The position numbers and the translations under genes are program-made. From Fibrobacter succinogenes (GTDB taxonomy: Bacteria > Fibrobacterota > Fibrobacteria > Fibrobacterales > Fibrobacteraceae), in contig CACXXH010000024.1 of NCBI GenBank assembly GCA_902771595.1, positions 1 through 34,829 on the forward strand: a stretch of 34,829 nucleotides of DNA. The letters run 5' to 3'. Every line of letters starts with the position of its first letter. Within the stretch, counting starts at the first letter, position 1. Positions 23,108-32,394 of the stretch are shown here, in pieces. Under the pieces are notes generated by a model. It did no database searches. It was not told the origin of the DNA and saw only the letters and a program-made list of their open reading frames with translations.

Positions 23108-26100
23108 CTAGTTGAACCGCAGCATCAGCGCGAGTTCGAACTGCAGAATCTGACGCAGGTGCGGAGTTTCGTCATCCAGTTTCTCGTGAATCTGGCGGTA
23201 TTCGATATAGGCGCTCATCGAGGCCATCTTGTTGAACTGGTAGCCAGCGCTCGGACGGATGAACCATTCGTGCGTACGCGAGGGCACCGTACGCGATGTC
23301 AGGACCAGTTCCGGATTGTACGCCACCGGATTGCTCGACATGTTGTACCTCGAGAGGTCTTGGGCATCGAATGCCCACTGCTTGAACACGCCGTCGGTAC
23401 CGCTTTCCTTGTTCCACATGTTGTAATCGCTACCGGCGGAAGGATTGTATTCCTTGCGGATGTTCTTGTTGTAGTCGTAACCCGCGGTGAGCTTGAGGTC
23501 GATATTGTTCTCGAGCTTGACGTACCACTTCCACAACTGGAAACCACGCTGGAGCTTGAGCGGGTACGAAATCGAGAAGTCATCGCCGACGTTGATGGAG
23601 AAGTCATTGTACAGCGACGTATGAATCCACGGCGTTTCCCAGAAGTCATCCGTCGTATCCTTGATGTTGCCCAAGGAATCCGGCCAGCAGGGCAGCCCGA
23701 TGACTTCCTGCTTGGGGCGTCTGTCGGTCGTTTCCATTTTCAAGCGGACGGCATTCTCGATTTTCAGGTTCTTCTGCGTGAGGAACGTAATGCGAACGAT
23801 CGGGTTGAAGTTGATCTGATAGCTCCAAGAATCTTCGGCGCTCTGGAACGGCTTCACGGAAGTCGTCCTCGTGAAATCAAACCTGTGGGTCGTACTCACG
23901 CTCCTGAAACTGTTCAAGAACGGGATACGCTGTGCGAAGTTCGGAACCGTGATACCGACGCCAATCTTGGGCCAGACGGTCGTCGTGTCGACATAGAGTG
24001 GATACTCGCGGGACTGCGAGAAATCTTCTTTCCACTGCAGGTCGCCCGAAAGCCCGATATCCCAAATCGGAAGCGTGATACCCGTAGCTATCTGGAACTG
24101 GCGAGAAACCGCATGCCTGAAGTTGCCCTGATACACAAGCGTATCGACATCCCTGTTGCGGTACTGGCCGAACTTTTCGAAATCACCGCGAGAAGTAAGC
24201 CCCATGTCGCCCGAAATGATATTCCAGATTCCGCGATTGCGGTAGCCGTTTCCGAGGCCAAGGCCATACAGGTAATACTGCAGCGGAGTCACACCCTGCT
24301 GTTCATACAGCTGGGCAAGCGTGAAGTTTTCGCCCACGGTGTTGGTGCTCGCGTTCCAGTTGAAGCGGACTTCGCGCCACTTGAGCTTTTCGAAAAGGCT
24401 AACGACCTTGGATTCATTGCCGAAGAGCTTCAAGAAATCGATAATCTTGAGCGTCGGGCTAAATTCGAAGCGGTTCGTCTGTGATATGGTCCAGTAATTC
24501 TTTTCAAGAGTATTATGGTCCATGAAGTCAAACGCATCGGGAATGGTCTTCTGCTGGTTGAAATCAGAAGTATAGCTCGCGTTGAACGGCAAGAACGGAA
24601 TGAGACGCGGGTTGAACGTCAGCTTGAACTGCTGCGTACGGGCGCGTTCGTTGCGGAGGATACCATAGGCACGCCCGTATTCGCGATGACCTACGCTATC
24701 GACCTTGTAGAATATCGTACTATCGTAGCGGATTTCGTAGGAATCCGGATTCGACATGTCTATCGTCTGAGGCACGCCCGCTTCGTTCTTGCGCGCAACC
24801 GTATCAGTCGGAATAATCACAAGGCTGTCATGAGAAACATAGACCTTCCTGTCGGTATGGTCAAAGTCGAATACGTAGCCAGACGCAAACATGCCGCCTT
24901 TATCGGGCGTAAAGAAGTTTTCCTTCACGAATCCTTCGCGGTCGCCACCACCGAACATGTCACGCTTGATGTTCAACGAGTAGTTCGCCGAAAGGAACGA
25001 AAGGATGTTCCAGCGCATATTCAGCTTGTGGTTCAAATCCGCCGTGTAGGTCACGACCTTGTCGACCTGCGGTTCCACGAAATCGGGATCGCGGACCTGG
25101 TTCACGTAACGCACGTAGTTGAAGTCGAACAGCGTGACATCGAAGGTCTGCGGCCACGGTTCGAGTTCTGTCTTGGCCAAAGCCTGCAGGAACGAATTTT
25201 TGGACTTGGCAAGCGATTCGAACGGCTTGAGCTTGAAGAGGCTGAAGGTACCCAGCTTGTATTCCAATACCGTGTGGTAAGAATAGGTGGAGTCCGCGGT
25301 CATCGTCGCACGGCCTTCCGTCTGCCGGTACGAATAGCTTGCCGCCGGGCGTTCCAAGAATATCTGCGAGAGCGCCTCGCCCACCTTGGATTCCGACGCC
25401 TTGTAGTTCTTGCTATAGCTGATGCTGAAGTTCTTTTCGCGCGTGTAAGACTGGAAGCCCTTCGATTCAGATTCGTCTCGAAGTTCCTGTTCCTTCTTGT
25501 TCTCCGTCACCAGCAATTCATTCTGGAACATGTCCTTGGTGAGTTCCGAGAAGCTGCTGTGTTTAAGCATCAGGTCATCAGAAGGCTTCATGAAGGGGCG
25601 CTTCGTAGAGCTTCTGTAACCGAGGCTCAACGGAATGCGGAACCCGAGGGTATCGTTCAGGAACTTGTTCAGGTTGATGGACACGTCGCCCGACACATCC
25701 AATTGCGATGCCGCCTGCGAAAGTTTCGGTTTCGGAGAACCGCCCGTTGTCTTGAGCGTGGCAAAATTACCATCCTGGTAACGCACAGCACCCGATATGG
25801 AAAGGAAGTCCGCGAAGTTCACCTGCGCCGAGGTACGGGCCGCATAACCCCATTCCGTATCCATGTCCGAAAGTCTCAGGTCGTCAATCCAGAATTCACC
25901 TTCGAGGTCATCGGGAGAGGCGCTCGAATCCGCGATAATCACGAAGCGCATCCAGTCGATGCTGGTCACGGTCGGATTACCCACCAGCCTTATCTTTTCT
26001 TCGCGCTCGCCGCCAATATCTTTTTCCACGGCGGAAACAAACGGCGGGCGCCTACCCTGCTTCAAGTCGGAGAACTCGGAGATGTTCATGGCGAACGCAT

Positions 26101-29100
26101 TCGCAAGCCAGTTTTCTTCATGGCAATCCTGGTCACGCGGGCAAGACTTTTCGAGTTTCGTCGGGCGGAAACTCCATTCATAGAAATCAGAAGAACCGTC
26201 AAGCGAGCCGGAACCGAACTGCAAAGCAAACCTGATAGGCACCTTGTTCGCCTTCGTCTCGTAATGGATTTCCATCTTCAGGGACTTGTACGAAGAGAGG
26301 TCCTTCTTGTCGGTCTCGAATATGCGTGTCACGCCCACTTCCTGGCCCGGCTGCATGTTATGGTACTCGAGTTTGAGCGCCGTCTCCTTCAGGGGTGCGT
26401 TCGTCTCAGAATCGCGTTCCGTCTTGGTGTTCGGCGACTTGAAATACGTATTCGCATGCTCACGGCTGTTGATGGTAGACACCTTCACGAATGTCGTATC
26501 CGTAGAAGACACCTTCTCGGACACCGCTGTCTCGATTCCGTTCACGCTCACCATCTGCGAATTTTCAGAGGAACTCGTCTTGTAGAAATCAGCAACCGTA
26601 GTTTCTTCCCAGGCGTTGCCAAGAACACCGAGGCTCACCACCTGCACCTTCGCTTCCGCGACGCCGGGATTCAGTTTGCCGACCCACAAACGGGTGAACA
26701 GCGACTGAGCAAGGATGGACTTGTAATCGGCACCCGTCGACGAGACAATCGTGTCGTACTGGTTCAGCTGGATATGCCACCTGCGCCATCCGTTCTTGAG
26801 TTCATCGAAATGCGTCTTGTCCGTATCCGAAAGGTCGATGCGGTAACGCACGAAGTTGATGTCGGTATCCAGCGAGCCGTTCTTGTTGATGTCTTCGCTA
26901 TCGTAGGTGCGTTCACCGGAGTTGTTTTCGGTACCGTTGATGGTCACCGGCGGGTCACTGTCGTCATCCAGGTCTTCGTTGAAATCATCAAGCGCGATAT
27001 CGGTCGCAGCGCCAGCATTCGCGGAATTCCAAACCGTGCTTTCGCAGCCCGAAATACGGCAGTCCCACACAAGGCGTTCTTCTTCGGAACCCGACACCTC
27101 GTCAAGACCCTTGTCGTGCAATGCGGTCGTAGAGCCCAAGTCATTTTCGCCATTGTACCTGCCGTTCGGCTCATGGCCATTTATCGAAAGGTCTTCACTC
27201 ACCTGGCCCAAATCGATGAACAGGGATCCCACGTTACCGCGGGCAACCACCTCGATATATTTCATCTGGCTCATATCCTGATAGTAGGAACTGTTCGGGC
27301 GCATCACGCCACCCCAGGAATTGCCAGCCAAATTATCGTTCGCGCGGAGCGTCATCTTGAGCACCGTCAGGTGCTGGTTATCGACATCGGAATTGCCGAC
27401 GTTGTCGTAGATGTACTTGTACAGCTCGGTGTTGTTGCTGTGCCAAATAAACTCACCCTTATGCTTGTAGTCCTGCGTCTCGATATATGTGGTCGCATCG
27501 CTCGGAACACCACCCGGAGGCGAAGCATGATACCATGATAGTCTAGAAAGCGGGTACGTGAGGCCGTTCGACGTCGCTTCGAAATCTTCGACAAGCGCTT
27601 CGACATCGTCGCTCGTATTCGCATTGTGGCGGCTACCGGCAACTTCGGCCTCGAACCTCCAGCTCGACTTCGCTTCCGTGTTGATACCCGGAATCTTGTT
27701 CACGAGATCGGTCAACGCCTGTACCGTATCCTGCAAGCGCAGGTTCATGCCCCACAAGAAGCTGGAGAACGGTTCGTTGCCGAGCGTCGGAGTCTTCGCC
27801 GTCGTACTCTGGCTCTTGTAAAGCGCGGTGATACCGAATACGGAACCCGAGCCAAACCCGTAACGTTCAAGCGGAAGTTCGGCGCGCGCACCCAGCAACA
27901 ACTTGTTGTCGATTTCAAAAAGCGGTTCGCATTCGAACGTCACCTTGATTTCCTTGTTCGGGTCGAGGGCACGTTCACTCAAGAGTTCAATCTGGCCGAG
28001 TTCATAGTTCACTTCGTAGTCGGTACCGCGCGAAAGCACAGTGGAACCCGCAGTGAGTTTTTCCGTTCCCGGCGAAATATCCATACAGGCGCTGCCGCTC
28101 ACGGAGTAGCTCGAGTTCGGGTCGCGAACACTGATGGTAGAACTGCGGCGCTTACCCACAGATTCGAAATGGAACTGGCTCGTGTAGCGGCTCAGGTTAT
28201 ACACGGGCAGGTCATAGAGCTGCGCCATGGCGTTCGACGAATCCAGGTTGCGCAAAGGTTCCAAGCAATTCGCGCGTGCACGTTCCGTGGCGTTCGGGCC
28301 GGAATACTGCGAAATCGGTTTACAAGGCAGCCACATCTCGCCCGTGTAGTTACCGCTCGCATCCTTCTTGAAGATCGTCGCGTCGCTCACCAGCGGACTG
28401 CCTGTCGTAGTATCCGCAACACCGATTGTCTTGAGGAACGAACCTGCGACACCCGACTTGTTCTTCATGCGCAAAACGAAGTTGCTCGCGCTCGCATCGC
28501 TGATGCCGATGGCGTACACATTGCGGAGCATAAGTTTGCCGATGTCCGTCAATTCAGCCAGTTCGGCGTCCCACTGGATAAGTACAATCTCCGCACCGTG
28601 GCTCATTGTCGTACCGACACGGTTCGTACCGTCATTGCTCCAGAGGGCGGCCAAAAGCGTGGACCGCGTCACCCCGTTGACCTTGACAATACCCGTCTTG
28701 GGGTCGTAGGTGTATTCGCTCGAGGGAATCTCCACCATGCGCTCGACTTTCTTCCTTATGGTATTGCCGCTCGGAGTCGTGTACAAAACCCAGATATCTT
28801 CCCACACATCCTTCGAATTGTTGAGCGCGCTTCTCTTATAGAGCTTGAGGCCGGTCGCCGGGAAACTCGAAGTAGAACGTCCGGCGATACCCGCGTTGAT
28901 GTAGGCATTCCTCGCCTCATGGTTCAAGAAGTAGTAGCGGTAAGAGACGAACTGCTTGTCGAGCACCTGGAATTCCGTGGTCGTCTCGCTAGCGTTAATG
29001 GTGTACTCTTCCTGGCTTCCGCCGTCCTGAGAGGCAATCGTCGTGAGCCTCCAGTCGCCCAGCTTCCAGTCGGCCTTGATACCGAACAGGCCCTGGTGGT

Positions 29101-29995
29101 TTTCGGAATAACCCGTAAGTTCCGTACCCGTAAGCGCAAGCGATGTCGTACCCGCTTCCACGCGCTGCAAGATGTAGTCCTCGAATTCGCCCTTGAACGA
29201 TTCCTCGTACACCACGCGCACCTGGTTCTGCACGCCGAGGCCGCTTTCCACGTTGTTCACTTCGACCGTGATGTAGGGGCCAATCTTGCCCTTCACCATG
29301 AAGCTCGGTTCGTAGTCCAGCGAGGGCGAGGGCCAGAGGCTCGTCTTGGTACTTCCCTCGGCATCGTCCAGTTCGCCATACCCCTTGAGGCGGATGTTCA
29401 TCGTACCCTGGAGCATCAGCTTGGGCTTATCGAAACCGAAGGTCTTCATCCAGGCGGGCATGTTCACCGGGATGGTGATGTCGAACATCGAGCCCGTCTC
29501 GGGCGCCTCGTAGCCGCCATCGCGCTGGCCGATAAGGCCGTTCAGCCACAGGTTCTTGCGGCCCACTTCGTACATGTCGGACACGTAGTCGGTAAGTTCA
29601 GGGTAGTGCGCCGACCAAAGCGTCGTCGTATCGCGGGACACGCTGTTCACGCGCTTCTCGCTCACGTCGAGTTCACGCGTCGCCATGTTGATGTCGTGTT
29701 CGAATACCTGGCCCTTCGTCTCCTTCATCAGGCGAGGTGACGCTCCCACGCCGCCGAACGGGAGGAGGTTGTTCAGGGGGGTCGCCGAAGGAGGCAACGG
29801 GAAGTACTGGAGCGTAGGCTGCCATTCCGTCTCTGCCGGGTCGGCGGCGCTCACGGAGTCCGCAGAATCCATGCCGCCGGAGACGCCCACGGGAGAATCT
29901 CCCTGAGACCATGCGATGCCGAATGCCGTAAGACACAAGGCAACAAACCCCGACCGGGTCCTATGTAAGAACCTTCTAAAAAGCAACAGACACAA
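23108..29995 (-). CDS. sprA: SprA/Sov-type type IX secretion outer-membrane translocon
   Basis: A 2,295-residue exported protein of SprA size (about 2,400 in Flavobacterium). SprA forms the giant outer-membrane beta-barrel through which type IX secretion cargo leaves the cell. A basic n-region (FRRFLHRTRSG) and hydrophobic core (FVALCLTAFGIAWS) form the signal peptide. SprA-like features include FGIKADWKLGDWRLT near residue 305, VEALVEDFEATS near 800, many long amphipathic beta-strand segments, and a C-terminal strand ending LALMLRFN. No ATG or GTG is available in frame before the signal peptide; the start must be TTG at 29995 (or TTG at 29986), with no good ribosome-binding site. It is a single gene, ended by the hairpin at 22979-23006. 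Other T9SS genes are elsewhere. Confidence 0.88.
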   Translation of the reverse strand: MCLLLFRRFLHRTRSGFVALCLTAFGIAWSQGDSPVGVSGGMDSADSVSAADPAETEWQPTLQYFPLPPSATPLNNLLPFGGVGASPRLMKETKGQVFEHDINMATRELDVSEKRVNSVSRDTTTLWSAHYPELTDYVSDMYEVGRKNLWLNGLIGQRDGGYEAPETGSMFDITIPVNMPAWMKTFGFDKPKLMLQGTMNIRLKGYGELDDAEGSTKTSLWPSPSLDYEPSFMVKGKIGPYITVEVNNVESGLGVQNQVRVVYEESFKGEFEDYILQRVEAGTTSLALTGTELTGYSENHQGLFGIKADWKLGDWRLTTIASQDGGSQEEYTINASETTTEFQVLDKQFVSYRYYFLNHEARNAYINAGIAGRSTSSFPATGLKLYKRSALNNSKDVWEDIWVLYTTPSGNTIRKKVERMVEIPSSEYTYDPKTGIVKVNGVTRSTLLAALWSNDGTNRVGTTMSHGAEIVLIQWDAELAELTDIGKLMLRNVYAIGISDASASNFVLRMKNKSGVAGSFLKTIGVADTTTGSPLVSDATIFKKDASGNYTGEMWLPCKPISQYSGPNATERARANCLEPLRNLDSSNAMAQLYDLPVYNLSRYTSQFHFESVGKRRSSTISVRDPNSSYSVSGSACMDISPGTEKLTAGSTVLSRGTDYEVNYELGQIELLSERALDPNKEIKVTFECEPLFEIDNKLLLGARAELPLERYGFGSGSVFGITALYKSQSTTAKTPTLGNEPFSSFLWGMNLRLQDTVQALTDLVNKIPGINTEAKSSWRFEAEVAGSRHNANTSDDVEALVEDFEATSNGLTYPLSRLSWYHASPPGGVPSDATTYIETQDYKHKGEFIWHSNNTELYKYIYDNVGNSDVDNQHLTVLKMTLRANDNLAGNSWGGVMRPNSSYYQDMSQMKYIEVVARGNVGSLFIDLGQVSEDLSINGHEPNGRYNGENDLGSTTALHDKGLDEVSGSEEERLVWDCRISGCESTVWNSANAGAATDIALDDFNEDLDDDSDPPVTINGTENNSGERTYDSEDINKNGSLDTDINFVRYRIDLSDTDKTHFDELKNGWRRWHIQLNQYDTIVSSTGADYKSILAQSLFTRLWVGKLNPGVAEAKVQVVSLGVLGNAWEETTVADFYKTSSSENSQMVSVNGIETAVSEKVSSTDTTFVKVSTINSREHANTYFKSPNTKTERDSETNAPLKETALKLEYHNMQPGQEVGVTRIFETDKKDLSSYKSLKMEIHYETKANKVPIRFALQFGSGSLDGSSDFYEWSFRPTKLEKSCPRDQDCHEENWLANAFAMNISEFSDLKQGRRPPFVSAVEKDIGGEREEKIRLVGNPTVTSIDWMRFVIIADSSASPDDLEGEFWIDDLRLSDMDTEWGYAARTSAQVNFADFLSISGAVRYQDGNFATLKTTGGSPKPKLSQAASQLDVSGDVSINLNKFLNDTLGFRIPLSLGYRSSTKRPFMKPSDDLMLKHSSFSELTKDMFQNELLVTENKKEQELRDESESKGFQSYTREKNFSISYSKNYKASESKVGEALSQIFLERPAASYSYRQTEGRATMTADSTYSYHTVLEYKLGTFSLFKLKPFESLAKSKNSFLQALAKTELEPWPQTFDVTLFDFNYVRYVNQVRDPDFVEPQVDKVVTYTADLNHKLNMRWNILSFLSANYSLNIKRDMFGGGDREGFVKENFFTPDKGGMFASGYVFDFDHTDRKVYVSHDSLVIIPTDTVARKNEAGVPQTIDMSNPDSYEIRYDSTIFYKVDSVGHREYGRAYGILRNERARTQQFKLTFNPRLIPFLPFNASYTSDFNQQKTIPDAFDFMDHNTLEKNYWTISQTNRFEFSPTLKIIDFLKLFGNESKVVSLFEKLKWREVRFNWNASTNTVGENFTLAQLYEQQGVTPLQYYLYGLGLGNGYRNRGIWNIISGDMGLTSRGDFEKFGQYRNRDVDTLVYQGNFRHAVSRQFQIATGITLPIWDIGLSGDLQWKEDFSQSREYPLYVDTTTVWPKIGVGITVPNFAQRIPFLNSFRSVSTTHRFDFTRTTSVKPFQSAEDSWSYQINFNPIVRITFLTQKNLKIENAVRLKMETTDRRPKQEVIGLPCWPDSLGNIKDTTDDFWETPWIHTSLYNDFSINVGDDFSISYPLKLQRGFQLWKWYVKLENNIDLKLTAGYDYNKNIRKEYNPSAGSDYNMWNKESGTDGVFKQWAFDAQDLSRYNMSSNPVAYNPELVLTSRTVPSRTHEWFIRPSAGYQFNKMASMSAYIEYRQIHEKLDDETPHLRQILQFELALMLRFN

Positions 29996-30181
29996 AATAC
30001 AGAATTCGGCGATGCCAAATCCACCGGAAAGTTGAATTTCTGCGGGAAATTAGCAAATTTTTTGCTTACACGACGCATATTTTATAAAAAAGATTGCCGA
30101 AGAAGCTAAAAAACTGCTTCTTGACAGAAGAGAGCCGTTTTACGAACAAAGAAATTCTCTCTCCGAAACAAAGGACACGCA

Positions 30182-30211
30182 CAAAAAAAACGGCCCGCCG
30201 AAGCAGACCGT
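30182..30211 (-). terminator. UUCG-tetraloop terminator of the AIPR gene
   Basis: On the minus strand ACGGTCTGC and GGCGGGCCGT close on a C-TTCG-G tetraloop, followed by eight T. It is a textbook stable terminator 25 nt past the AIPR stop. The remaining 29996-30181 is AT-rich and holds the sprA-like upstream region (TATAAA near 30081-30086 on the minus strand). Confidence 0.9.
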
Positions 30212-30235
30212 CTTGAAAATTTGATCGGACGAACG

Positions 30236-32128
30236 CTAGATGAAGAGTTCGATGCCGCCGCGGACCTTTTCCCAAGCAGGATTCTTCTTGCACAGGAAAT
30301 CCATCATCTTTTCGTAGGTCGCGGTATTGGCGAATCCCTTCCACAGGCGACGTTCCACCGATTCGCCGCTATCCTTGTCGATAGTGGTGATGGTGTCGTA
30401 GTACGCCGTGTTGTCCTTGAACTCGTTGATGAGGATGCCCTTCAGGTCTTCCGTGTAGATCCTGGAGGCGTACTTGAGGATGGATTCGTTGAAGTTCAGT
30501 TCGTTCTCGACGAGCCATTCGAAGTCCTGGATCGGGTCACCGTAGATGAGCCAGTGCTTGAGGGCGAGAGCCACGACCAGGTCCTTCACGGCGCTGCGGA
30601 AGATGAACTTGTCTTCCAGACGGCCATTCCAGGTAATCTTGGTCAGCGGGTTATCGTCGTTGGCTTCGATGGACACGCCCTTGCCCGGGGTGACCTTGCG
30701 AATCTTGATCGGGAGACGGCTGAGGAGCTGCCATGCCTTCGTGAAGGCGATGGTCTTACGAACAAAGTCCTTCTCCTTGTCCGGGGACACGCGCACGAAC
30801 GCGCCGAAGCAGCGCTGGTACAGCGTTTCCTTATCGAAAATGCAGTCGCTGGAGCGGCATTCGCTGAGCTTGCCGTCCATCATGAACAATGTCTTCGCCA
30901 GTTCGGGGCGCATACGCACTTCGAGCTTGCGGGTACGGGCCTTGAGGCGCACGCCGTCCTTGTAGACGTAGGTGAAGCCTTCTTCCTGGTAACGCTGCCA
31001 GATGAAGAACTGCAGGTCGTCCGCGGCGCGCAGGTGGTAGCTGAACACCGGGTTCTGGCGGTTGTTCGCCATGGTCACCTGGTTCAGGAAGTTGTCGGCA
31101 CCGGGGTACGGCACCACGACCTTCACCAAGACCTGCGGGTTCACGGGCTTCTTGCTCTTCTTCGCGTAGGTTTCGTACGTGAAGAGGGACTGGGCGCCGT
31201 TGATGATCTTCGGGCGTTCGATGACGAGCACCTTCTTGCCGTCGCGTTCCTTGGCGCGCAGGTCATCGCCCGTGAGGGTCATGCCGTTGTGCAGGAACGG
31301 GAAATCGTCCACGTTCACGTTCTCGTCATCGTTCCTTTCCATGGTCTGGAAGGCATCGATGAGGGCCGCGTTCGTGTGCGTGAGGTTACCGAGGTAGGTA
31401 CGGATGTTGCTCGAGACGATAGCCATGTTGTGCTTCGTCTTGAGGCGCTTGCCGAGAGCCACGTGGTAATCGAAAATCGTGCGAATCGGGCAGAAACCGA
31501 GGAAAAGTTCGCCATGATCGCTGGTGAGGTGGAGCGGTTCGGACTCCATGACAATTTCGAGCTTGTCGTCGGCGCTACGCAAATCGCGAGTCAGGTCGTC
31601 GTGTTCGGCGACAATTTCGAGCTTCGCCTTGACTTCGTTCTTCCAGATGCCAAGCTTGCGGCGCATATCCTTGAGGGTGCGTTCCAGTTCGGAGTCGGTG
31701 AGGTCGCGACTCGCCTTGGTGCGGAGCACGGTAATCTGGAGCGTCTCCATGTAGGGGCGGCTTGCCGGAGTATCTTCGTCATCGTCTTCGTCGCCGTCAG
31801 AAATCTTCTTCACGTCCCATGGGTCGGCTTCTTCGCGGAGCGACAGGAAAAACGGGTTGGTGGGGTCGCTCGTGCGGAATACGGCAATCTGCAACTGCTT
31901 CAGGTCGGAATTCAGATGCGCGACCACTTTTTCGAGCGGGGTATCTTCATCCAGGAAGATGAAGAATTCCATAAAGCCCTGGGAATACTGGAAACCGTGG
32001 AAACAGGCGTTTTCGTCCAGGTTTAGATGCCGGAGTGCCTTTATTCGGTCGTTAGGATCGTTGGGGTTCAAACTCAAGAGGCTAGCAACGAATGCTAAGC
32101 GGCGTTCCTGCGATTTTGTTAGTTCCAT
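30236..32128 (-). CDS. AIPR-family protein (abortive infection phage resistance)
   Basis: A 630-residue soluble protein that matches the AIPR family (PF10592) in its middle third: NIRTYLG (241-247), FLHNGMTL (278-285, family FNNGITI), KIINGAQS (307-314, family PxIVNGxQT) and ANNRQNPV (354-361, family TNxQNxV). An Asp/Glu-rich linker lies at about 110-120. AIPR proteins occur in phage-defence and restriction-modification neighbourhoods; their biochemical activity is not established to my knowledge. GAGGA at 32133-32137 fixes the start. It is a single-gene unit with its own terminator, flanked by core-type genes, with no visible restriction, methylase or antitoxin partner in the window. Confidence 0.85.
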   Translation of the reverse strand: MELTKSQERRLAFVASLLSLNPNDPNDRIKALRHLNLDENACFHGFQYSQGFMEFFIFLDEDTPLEKVVAHLNSDLKQLQIAVFRTSDPTNPFFLSLREEADPWDVKKISDGDEDDDEDTPASRPYMETLQITVLRTKASRDLTDSELERTLKDMRRKLGIWKNEVKAKLEIVAEHDDLTRDLRSADDKLEIVMESEPLHLTSDHGELFLGFCPIRTIFDYHVALGKRLKTKHNMAIVSSNIRTYLGNLTHTNAALIDAFQTMERNDDENVNVDDFPFLHNGMTLTGDDLRAKERDGKKVLVIERPKIINGAQSLFTYETYAKKSKKPVNPQVLVKVVVPYPGADNFLNQVTMANNRQNPVFSYHLRAADDLQFFIWQRYQEEGFTYVYKDGVRLKARTRKLEVRMRPELAKTLFMMDGKLSECRSSDCIFDKETLYQRCFGAFVRVSPDKEKDFVRKTIAFTKAWQLLSRLPIKIRKVTPGKGVSIEANDDNPLTKITWNGRLEDKFIFRSAVKDLVVALALKHWLIYGDPIQDFEWLVENELNFNESILKYASRIYTEDLKGILINEFKDNTAYYDTITTIDKDSGESVERRLWKGFANTATYEKMMDFLCKKNPAWEKVRGGIELFI

Positions 32129-32166
32129 TTTTTCCTCAATTATTATACTCGCGACAACGCATATAT

Positions 32167-32180
32167 ATACATATATGTAT
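32167..32180. promoter_or_regulatory. Perfect palindrome upstream of the AIPR gene
   Basis: ATACATATATGTAT is a 14-bp perfect palindrome 39 nt upstream of the AIPR ATG, next to alternating AT sequence and a TATAAT on the minus strand (32147-32142). It could be a repressor operator, but alternating AT runs are often palindromic by chance. The rest of 32129-32394 is AT-rich and non-coding. Confidence 0.25.
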
Positions 32181-32330
32181 GACGTCTGGCATTTCGCACA
32201 TTAAAAATAGTTTCAAAACACCAATTTGAGTAAAAAAATAACAAATCTTTTGTAAAAACACCATTATAAATAGAAAAATATACTGCCCATTTGCGCAATT
32301 TTTTGTTTTTTTCGTATTTTTTTACGTCCG

Positions 32331-32358
32331 TTGCCGCAAATTCGGGTAAAAATACTAT
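32331..32358 (+). promoter_or_regulatory. Candidate promoter of the LRR gene
   Basis: TTGCCG (32331-32336), a 16-bp spacer and TACTAT (32353-32358) lie about 37 nt upstream of the LRR start codon. Confidence 0.35.
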
Positions 32359-32394
32359 GATTTATACAATAAGTCCATTGTTCAGGAGAGTTTT

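Noticed and set aside
24515..27538. 1,007-codon open frame on the plus strand, and a 704-codon frame at 27626-29740
   Set aside because: Both lie antisense to the sprA-like gene, are Arg/Val/His-rich with no domain pattern, and are the expected by-product of GC-rich codon use in the real gene.
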